From Cornus controversa (Eukaryota; Streptophyta; Magnoliopsida; Cornales; Cornaceae): a stretch of DNA of 64,000 bases. Of the stretch, positions 56,273 through 64,000 are shown piece after piece; positions within the stretch are counted from its first letter, which is position 1, and every line of letters starts with the position of its first letter. The notes below the pieces were generated by a model. It worked only from the letters and a program-made list of their open reading frames with translations. It was not told the DNA's origin and searched no databases. Position numbers and translations under genes: made by a program. The stretch covers positions 83,655,270 to 83,719,269 of the forward strand of contig CM048846.1 of NCBI GenBank assembly GCA_026545225.1, written 5' to 3'.

Positions 56273-57359
56273 TTAGGAGAGAGAGAGAGAGGACAATTTT
56301 GACGGTAGAATTGTAGAATCTAAAGAGAAAGAGTATAGTTTTATTTTTCTTTTTATTTTTAAATATTTTGGGGATTTGAAAATTTACAGGGGTGCTCGAA
56401 AGATAGCTCATTTATGGTAAAGTTCTCTCCACACTCTATGCCTATTCTATTTTCAGCAGAGACTTAAAAAATCATTTTTTATTGTTATTTTCCTTTTGCT
56501 TAAAGGTCTATTTGTGATTCTCCATGATTTGTTTTTAAGCAAAAGTGCAAAAAATAATCTCTTAAATTTTTCTCAATGTATAAAAATATTTTTTATAGTA
56601 TTTTTTTGAAACAAATAACCCTATCATCTTATAAAAGAGAATAATTTTATCATCCGACAAAACTATAATGACGTATATATTATTTACTATGATTATTATG
56701 TCTCTCTCTATAAATATAATGTTTTCTAAAAGTTCGAAACATAAAAAATATAATAATAATATAATTTTCAGCAAAGGCATAAAAAAAGCAATTTTTATTA
56801 TTATTATTTTCTATCGGCCAGAAGTTCTCTTTGTTATTCTCCATGATTTGTTTATACAACTGAAGTTATATATGCGAATATTCATGAAACCTACCATGTT
56901 CCTTTTTCTGTTGGGCCCTGTTTAAACACTAGTACAAGTCAATTTGATGGAGATTGTCTGATCAGAATCATGACGGTTCATGATAATCTCCAAGTACCAT
57001 CATGGAATGATTTAGGGTTTCCATGGTGGAGTACAATTAATTGAGGGGAATGGGATGCCTTGTGGGACACTAGCATCCAAGTTCTATTGGAAGTGAAAAA
57101 TTGGTGTGAATCATAAGTGAAACTATTTATTAGTAATCTACTAATTATTTTGTTTAATCACTCCATAACTTTCAACTTTATATAGTATTTCTATTTTACA
57201 CTAGGGTCTTTTCTTTTTTAATAAATAATTAAGGATAAATTACTCTAAGACTCTCTAAATTTTGCAAATGAAACTTTTTGCAAAATCACTCTGTGTCATT
57301 AAATTAAACATAATTTAAGATAACTATATTATATATTAATATATATACATATATAAAGA
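56273..57359. other. AT-rich intergenic stretch, no gene seen
   Basis: Short ORFs only, none recognisable. A GA-rich tract lies at 56277-56292. Confidence 0.35.
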
Positions 57360-57900
57360 TCATGTATACATTTATTTCCACCAACATTGCACGATCGTCC
57401 CGCTGATAGCACCACCACCTCACTCATGGTTAATTGGTACCGCCTCCACGATCTCTCTCTACCATCGTATGAACCCTCACACTAAACATCTTTGACCCAA
57501 AATGCCCTCCCTCCACCTCCACCTCCACCTCTACCTTTTCTAACCTAACCCTTTATCCCTCCTACAACTTGTTCCGCCATCACCCGTGGAACCTCCGAAC
57601 TACTTTTCATGGTCTACTCCACGATGGTAGATTCGACTTTTACGAGCCCAACTCCAAGCCATACGATGATTTCTACCATCAATTTAGCACTAAAATTTCC
57701 GCTATTGTTGCCTCCATCAAATGTTGTCACCCTCCCAAATATCGTTTCCCTCTCAATACGATGGTGGTTTCAATGCCTTATAGTTCGTCCATCAAGTGCT
57801 CCCTTGCACATTCACTCTGCTTTTTATAGAGACTTGAACCCTCCATCTTCTACTTTAGAAAGTAAAAAAATAATACTAGGCTACAATCATTGGTGATTTA
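57360..57900 (+). other. Less AT-rich block with short ORFs, unassigned
   Basis: Composition is closer to coding DNA, and two overlapping frames (57569-57829, 57609-57896) stay open for about 90 codons, but neither shows a known domain or splice sites. CCTCCACCTCCACCTC-type triplets occur at about 57509. It could be a gene fragment carried by an old transposon. Confidence 0.25.
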
Positions 57901-60317
57901 TAATGATATATTATATTATTTTTTTTTAATGTATCTCTATCATATTCGTGTCCTATTTTTTGAAATTTACTGTATTCGTCTTTTTAGGTGATGGTTGACA
58001 ACGAGAAGACAAATATATAAATTAGAGGTTTAGAAAGTAATAGAATAACATATAAAATTAATAAAGAGAGGGCAAAATTGTAAATTTATTCCTCCAATTA
58101 ATTTTGTTGAAATGGTAATTTCATTTTACAAATGGGTGGTTTTTGTCTTTGGCTCTCATAAGGGTAATTTTGGTATGTCATATTTATTGCTTCGGCATAA
58201 TAAATTAATTACCTCTAGTCCTAGTAGCGTGGAACCTCAGGTAGCCCTTACTTGTCCATAACTGATAACCCTATACATATATATATACATATATATATAT
58301 ATATGGGTTAATTAGATTTAAACCAATTCCATTTTTAAGCGATTTGAGTACTAGACTATTGATAGTTTACGTTAGCTTGTCATGTTAAATTTTTCCCAAT
58401 TAAGCTCAGTTATTTAACAAGCTTTAAAATAACATTAGGCTTCGATTTTGAACCAGTCTCTAACCGAGCCGAGTACTGTTCAACTTTAAGTAGCTTGATT
58501 TATAATATTAAATTTTATCACACATCTCTTTGCTTACAGGTTGTAACATGTAAGAGAGAATAATAATCATGCTTGTATTATATATATATATATATATATA
58601 TATACATAAACAAAGTAGTCAACCACGCACCTAATATTAATAATTTAGTAGATGGTACACTGAATCCAGCTGTTCTCATGTTTGTGCTTCAAACAGCATC
58701 ATAATAGGATATATATTGCTAGGATGTGGAACATGTTTCTAACATCTTATCATCATGTGATTAAGTATAGTGTTTTTAGAGACTTTGGGTGACTAAAAAT
58801 TATCAAACTTATGTAATAATATTCTTTCCTATTATAATTTGAAAAGAATTCAAAATTTTATATTCTTTATTTTTTTTGTTTCTAATTAAAATTCAATTAT
58901 TATAATTTTTTTACTTTGAATTTATAAAATATCTGTGTCAAAGTTAGGTTAATACTTATGATATGATAAATCATCTAGTTTGAACTTTATTTTGACATAA
59001 ACAACGTATAACCTTAAAAATATAAAAATTATAAACTTTTTTTGTATTTCGGATTTTTCAAGTTGTTCAAGTTAGTAAAACCTTTCCCCTAAATTCCGTC
59101 CAAGATAAATTCGAACTCTATCGTTTAAACTCAACCATAGTCCTAAGATAAATATTAGTTAATAATGTTTATATAAAAATTATTTTTATTGAAAGTATTA
59201 TATTTAATTGGACCATTTTCTACTAATAAAACTTTTAATTTTTAACGATAGTTTTCAAGTACATAAATATTTGTGGGAATAGACTATGATTTTTGAATAA
59301 ATTTTTTTTTTTTTTTTTACTTGGTTCACTTTCTTTCATTCTTTTTTCATGCTATTCGCAAAGAATTTTCTTATCACACGTTTGATCATCATTATGAATC
59401 TAAGTTACTAATATATTTATCCTTCATTATTGTATTATCTTCTAGTAATTCCTTTAGATGACTTGGTTGTTCATTTATTGATTTTTCACCTAAATTTTTT
59501 ATTATTTTACTAATAATTATAACAAAAAAATTGTTGTAATCAGAGAAAATAAAATGTGAGGAATAAAGAAAAAAGATAAAAATTAATAGGAAAGATTGGA
59601 AAGTTTTATAATTCCTAATTTTTTACAATTATTTGTTAAATATATATTCAACCATTCATAAAAATAAAAATAAAAAAAAATTTGTAAAATGAGGAATGAT
59701 AGAGAGAAAAAAGAGAAAGATGTTGAGATAATGATAAAAATTAGAAGTTTTAGAATGAATTAAATTATTTAGACCTATTATTAAATTTTTACCATTGGTT
59801 GAGGCTTATCACTATAAAGAAACAAAAATTGTAGGAAGTCTAATAATATTAGGAAATAAAAATGTTAAGAACTCTTATTAAGGAAATAAAATAATTTGGA
59901 GGTCTTCTATTAGGCAAGGCCTTAGGCAACCGCCTAATTCGCCTAAGAGTTGAGCTGGTCGTAATCCCATGATCTCAAGTACCTTATTCACACTTGTAAA
60001 ATTTAGAGGACTCAAGTTGCGGATTAGACCCACCCAAGTCCCAACCATACTTGGTATGACTGTTGGCTCTACAGCTTCAACTAAATAGTCATAACTATTT
60101 AGATTAAATTCAAATTCCAACAATCACATTTTGAAAGGTTTACTATTATTTTTGTTTAATTGTCACATTGGGATACGATACAGTCATATTTATTGACTAG
60201 AATGCACCAAAATATATGTAATCCCGTGTATTACATGCAATACTAAGATATATATTTTAGCCGCTCATGATCACATGATCTAAGTGCCGCCAACAATGCA
60301 TCACATAGCCCACTACC
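57901..60317. other. AT-rich intergenic stretch, no gene seen
   Basis: Non-coding. Worn repeat words near 58440-58500 (CGAGCCGAG) and 59910-59955 (GGCCTTAGGCAACCGCC) suggest old hAT-like MITEs without clear ends. Confidence 0.35.
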
Positions 60318-60716
60318 TATTATGTATTATGTCTTTAATTATAATCTAATAAGGTTTTCTTGTCCAACAAGGAATTGGATTTAGGGTTCTATAAATAGAT
60401 GCCTAAGGTATGGTTAAGACTTATGAGTTGAGAGAGATTCAACATCATGAGGGAGTTGATGGATAGAGAGAGTTATAAGTTTGGTAGAGTGAAACACTAA
60501 GGGCGAAAGTGAGTCTCGTGGATTGGTACATAGTGAAGAGCTCTGGGATAAGAGCTTATGTACACGGTCTAGTTTTGTGTATTCTCTACTATTGAAATAT
60601 CTACCTGAAATTGTAATGGAATCTTGACATAGGGCAGGTTGTGCTGAATCACGTATATCTTGTGTTTTGTGTGAGATTGGTTATAATTTATTTTTGTATT
60701 TTCACTGTTCCCAACA
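60318..60716 (+). repeat. TRIM 5' LTR (399 bp)
   Basis: Matches the 3' LTR except for scattered substitutions and a missing block of about 73 bp after AATAAGGTTTTC, which the 3' LTR retains. Short TTC homology at the edges suggests a slippage-type deletion. Confidence 0.9.
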
Positions 60717-61049
60717 AGTAGTATCAGAGTCGATGGTTCATGTTGTGATATTCAACCTTTATTCAAAAAAGATTTAGAAAACATAAGAAGTTTTAACCAG
60801 TGCTGCAATATGTTTCAATTGCAGGTGGAGTCAATCAATCGATTTGTTTGATCACAATAGTTAGAAAATCATGACGAATTACATGACATGGAGCTCGAGT
60901 ATTGAAGGTGGAGCCTTAAAGGTTTGATTAATCGAGTAGCATACAATGGGGACAATCAGAGTTATGCGAGATTGAAGCCACATGAGTGTCCAATTCAATG
61001 TTGTCGAAAGAGATAATTAACATGATGTAATTTGAGCCAAAGTGGAGAT

Positions 61050-61517
61050 TGTTATGTATTATGTTTCTAATTCTAGTATAATAAGGTTTTCTATTTTAGA
61101 GTTGTATTTTATTATGTAATTTCTTGTTAGGAAAGTTTGGGGTTCAAGGGATTGCAATTCTTGTCCAACAAGGAATTGGGTTTAGGGCTCTATAAATAGA
61201 TGCCTAGGGTATAGTTGAGACTAATGAGTTGAGAGAGATGTAACCTCATGAGAGAGTTGATGGATAGAGAGAATTACAAGTTTGGTAGAGTGAAACACTG
61301 AGAGCGAGAGTGAGTCTCGTGGATTAGGACATGGTGAAGAGATCTGGGACAAGAGCTTATGTACATGGTCCAGTTTTGTGTATTATTCACTATTGTAATA
61401 TCTCCCTAAAATTGTAATGGATTCTAAACGTAGGCTAGGTTGTGCCGAACCACGTATATTTTATGTTTTGTGTGAGATTGGATATAATTTTTTTTTGCAC
61501 TTCCACTGTTCCCAACA
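61050..61517 (+). repeat. TRIM 3' LTR (468 bp)
   Basis: The fuller LTR copy, from TGTTATGTATTATG to TTCCCAACA. It preserves the 73-bp block lost from LTR1. Confidence 0.9.
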
Positions 61518-61522
61518 CTACC

Positions 61523-62051
61523 GACACTGACGCCACGCGTGTGGGTGTGTGTTATAGTGCTACGCACTAAAAAATTGTCAAAATTTATTTTTTCTTCTAA
61601 TATATTTTTCACATTTACATTTGAAAGGATTCCTTTCTGTACTAACTTTAAAAATTTTATTTAGATTTTTTATGTGGAATTTGTCTTTCCAAAATAATAT
61701 ATTTATTATATTACAACTAATCAACAGTTTTTGCTTATTTCTCTCTCATTTGTAACCCTCCAATTGTTAGGTGACTTGTTGGAGGCTCTCAACACTAATT
61801 GACAGCAGTACACATGGTTCGACGGACCACTTTGAAAGTATTTTGGAATCAAATCGGTTCTATTGGTTCCACAAAAATTGGAACCAAACGAGACCATGAA
61901 GACCAACAGAACGAAACCAAATAAAACCATGACGGACCTGTTCGGTTCCACAGTTTTAGGCTTGAAGTGTGAAACGAGAGTGAGACCCTTGTGAAAAAAA
62001 AAGAAGGGCTAGCCGATAGATAGAAAAAAAGGGCAAGCCGATAGATCTTTA
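61523..62051. other. Intergenic stretch with worn repeat words
   Basis: Non-coding. GGTTCTATTGGTTCCAC and ACCAAACGAGACC-type words at 61820-61960 suggest part of an old MITE with AACCGAACC motifs. Confidence 0.35.
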
Positions 62052-62550
62052 AAGTAAGGAAGCATGAATATAGATACGAGTACAACGATACAACAATATA
62101 AAAATAATAAATTATATTTTTATATATTCAAAAAATTGATTTTATGTTATATATTTTGTTATTAACATTTTTTTAAAAAAATATCACAATTAACAAACAA
62201 AAGAAGAGTTAAAAGTTATATTGCACAATTTGCATGGATAAATTTTGAATTAAATTATGATATATATCTCAATACTTTTTTTTCAAATAAATTTTAAACT
62301 TTTCTAAACAATTATACTATGAAATTATTGTTGAAAAAACTACATTTTAATGTTCAAAACTTGTAAAAAATGTGTTGTGGAGTATCTGAGATATATCAGA
62401 TATGTAGTTGAAGTATCTACAAAGTATCAAATACGTGTTAGAAATAAAAAATAATAATTTAAAATTCTGAATAAGTTTAGGAAGTATCAGACATGTTTCT
62501 GAGAGTAGTCGAAAATTATCGATATTCGATACAAACACGATACAAGTACG
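62052..62550. mobile_element. Third GGAAGCATG-type MITE (diverged)
   Basis: The left side TAAGGAAGCATGAATATAGA and subterminal GATACGAGTAC resemble the elements at 36607 and 37691. The right side has ACACGATACAAGTACG near 62533. Ends are approximate. Confidence 0.4.
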
Positions 62551-62559
62551 TTACTCATA

Positions 62560-63090
62560 TAGAAGTATATTTACTTTTTAATTTAAAAGTAATAATAAAA
62601 AGAGAACCATACATTAACGAACATAATTGAAAACCCAATTTCAAATTGAAATATGCAAGGTATAAAGAGAGAAATCTAATATCAACAGAGCCAACACCCT
62701 AATTAAAGACGATTGAAACGGTTATGCTAAATACAAACAACAATTGAAATTATATACGTTACCATCATGCAAAAGTGATGCCATATCTAACTCGTTTGAG
62801 GGAAGTGGAAGTGATTTCCACCTCCACTCTCTTTTTCGCTCTCAGCGCATTCGACTTTGTTGTTCCTCCTCCAACTGCCATTTTCAATTGAGAGTTGATG
62901 ATCAAACGGTGGTCAAAGAGAGTATCGATGACATTAAGGTGAGGGATGACAGATTCCGAAGGCGGTGACAATGGAGAGTTAGAGAGAGAGGGGGAGAGAG
63001 AGAGATAAAGAGAGAAAGCGAGGAGGATGAGGTCGTTGTGTTAGAAATTGAGATAGATTTAAGCTTAGAAAATTATTTGTATTATATATA
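62560..63090. other. Intergenic stretch with a short ORF pair
   Basis: A moderately GC-balanced block at 62800-62970 keeps both a plus and a minus frame open for about 70 codons without recognisable domains. GA repeats at 62974-63005 look like a leader on the minus strand (CT-rich). A gene-fragment origin is possible but unproven. Confidence 0.25.
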
Positions 63091-63092
63091 TG

Positions 63093-63266
63093 AGTAATGA
63101 TCTCTAGCTTATCGGTGAACAAGAAATTTTTTACACCAAGCATAGTAACCGTTTGATATAATCTAAATGTAAAAAAGGTAACTTGCTAAAATCATTGCAA
63201 TCATATCCAATAGTTACCATACATGGTGTGGAAGAATTTTTGCTCACCGGTGAATAAGAGATCATA
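63093..63266. mobile_element. Foldback MITE, family A (copy 2)
   Basis: The left contains ATGATCTCTAGCTTATCGG and ACACCAAGCATAGTAACCG; the right, reverse-complemented, contains ATGATCTCTTATTCACCGG. Same architecture as 49560-49740, so this is a family with at least two members here. Confidence 0.7.
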
Positions 63267-63279
63267 TATATATATATAA

Positions 63280-63410
63280 CGATTCAAATCAAAATCGAAT
63301 CGTAAAATTATGATTTTATAATTTTAAAATTAAAATCGAACCGAACTATAAAATTACTTGACCAAACTGACCGATTTAGTTGTTAATTACACCAATTTTT
63401 TGTGCCCTAC
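63280..63410 (-). mobile_element. hAT-like MITE end (TTTTGTGCCCTA)
   Basis: AATCGAACCGAACT words followed by AATTTTTTGTGCCCTA, a worn inverted TAGGGGTGCACAAAAA terminus. One-ended. Confidence 0.4.
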
Positions 63411-63750
63411 TAATTGATGCCTTGTTGCGTGTTCTTATAGCCAGTTTTTTGGGATGTAATATGTACTTATAATTTGAGTTGGTGCCAAGCTGTAATCATA
63501 TATGTATGAAATTCATAATGTTTGTTAGCTTGTAATTTATTATCTGGAGATAAAAGTCAAAGGAAGAAATCTGACTTGTATAGAGAACAATAATTGCATG
63601 TGCTTGCCAACCAACCTTAGGCATTGCGCGCTCTATCTCTCCCTCTCTATTTATTTAATTCTATATTAATTTTAGACATTTTATTTGAATTTCACTTTAA
63701 AAAAATCATAATTTAATGATAAAAAAATATTTAAAAAATTAAATTTATAA

Positions 63751-63925
63751 TTCAAAATATTTATATCTAGTTACAGTCTAAAATAACTCTTTCTATTTAC
63801 GATCAAACGGACACGATTCACTCACTACATTCACATAGTTCAAAATATTTATATCTATTTACAGTCTAAAATAATTCTTTCTATCTATGATCAAACGGAT
63901 ACGATTTACTTACTACATTCACATG
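63751..63925 (+). repeat. 88-bp tandem duplication
   Basis: Two units from TTCAAAATATTTATATCTA through TACGATCAAACGGACACGA (second: TATGATCAAACGGATACGA) to ACTACATTCACAT, period 88 bp, with about a tenth of the positions differing by eye. Confidence 0.85.
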
Positions 63926-64000
63926 CACATTCACCTAAAAGAATATTATATTTTTTTATAATGCCATATACACGAACAATACACTAGTGTGTGTATATAT

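Larger units (their letters stand above)
60318..61517 (+). mobile_element. Complete TRIM retrotransposon
   Basis: Terminal-repeat retrotransposon in miniature. LTR1 is 60318-60716 and LTR2 61050-61517, with a 333-bp non-coding middle. CTACC flanks both sides exactly (60313-60317, 61518-61522). The middle opens with AGTAGTATCAGAGTC (Met-tRNA binding site) and closes with CAAAGTGGAGAT (polypurine tract). LTRs end CCCAACA; LTR2 starts TGTTATG and LTR1 TATTATG (one change). Both hold TATAAATAG (about 60391 and 61192). No protein is encoded, so it relies on another element's enzymes. Confidence 0.95.

Noticed and set aside
1-64000. tRNA, rRNA or snRNA genes
   Set aside because: I looked for tRNA B-box-like words and cloverleaf arms and found none that could be supported. 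Small structured RNAs would need a covariance search.

Overview
The window is nuclear DNA of a flowering plant, almost certainly a eudicot. It is AT-rich, carries spliced genes with plant-type introns, and is packed with plant transposable elements: Ty3/Gypsy and Copia LTR remnants, a TRIM, LINEs, and hAT-, Mutator- and foldback-type MITEs. No bacterial, organellar or viral gene organisation is visible. I cannot name the species.

Three genes look intact. (1) A mitochondrial carrier of the BOU (A BOUT DE SOUFFLE) type lies on + at 13579-14884, in two coding exons, probably behind a long 5'UTR intron. (2) An OTU-domain deubiquitinase of the OTUD6/Arabidopsis OTU5 type lies on - at 32101-30951, in two coding exons, also behind a 5'UTR intron. 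(3) An intronless abscisic acid receptor of the PYR1/PYL1 type lies on + at 51652-52251. They act in different processes (photorespiratory mitochondrial transport, ubiquitin editing, ABA perception), so the region is ordinary gene space and not a functional cluster. Fragmentary host-gene pieces are a DUF4220-like fragment (16284-16787), an orphan 3'-terminal exon (15869-15978, -) and a transit-peptide-like first exon (2689-2967, -).

Layout. 0-8 kb: decayed Gypsy gag next to its primer-binding site, CT-rich repeats, and a roughly 4-kb inverted-repeat element with a Gypsy LTR inside it. 8-15 kb: the BOU locus with LTR debris in its presumed leader intron. 15-17 kb: a perfect 110-bp inverted repeat, the orphan exon and the DUF4220 fragment. 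17-25.4 kb: a LINE graveyard with at least five separate non-LTR fragments. 26-30 kb: a local duplication carrying a Mutator-type MITE, then minisatellites. 31-36.5 kb: the OTU gene, with a 1-kb hAT element upstream of it. 36.6-42 kb: hAT-type MITEs and a Copia-like LTR. 42-49.5 kb: a hAT element abutting a 3.1-kb tandem duplication whose two copies record the order of several insertions. 51.5-52.3 kb: the ABA receptor. 53.5-64 kb: MITEs, a 740-bp long-TIR element, a complete 1.2-kb TRIM and short tandem repeats.

The most informative feature is the set of natural before/after comparisons. In three places a duplicated segment carries a transposon in one copy and an empty site in the other, which identifies element ends, target-site duplications and relative ages without outside data. 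I found no convincing evidence of a wholly new biochemical system. The best candidate for unexplained function is the perfect 110-bp hairpin at 15.5 kb.
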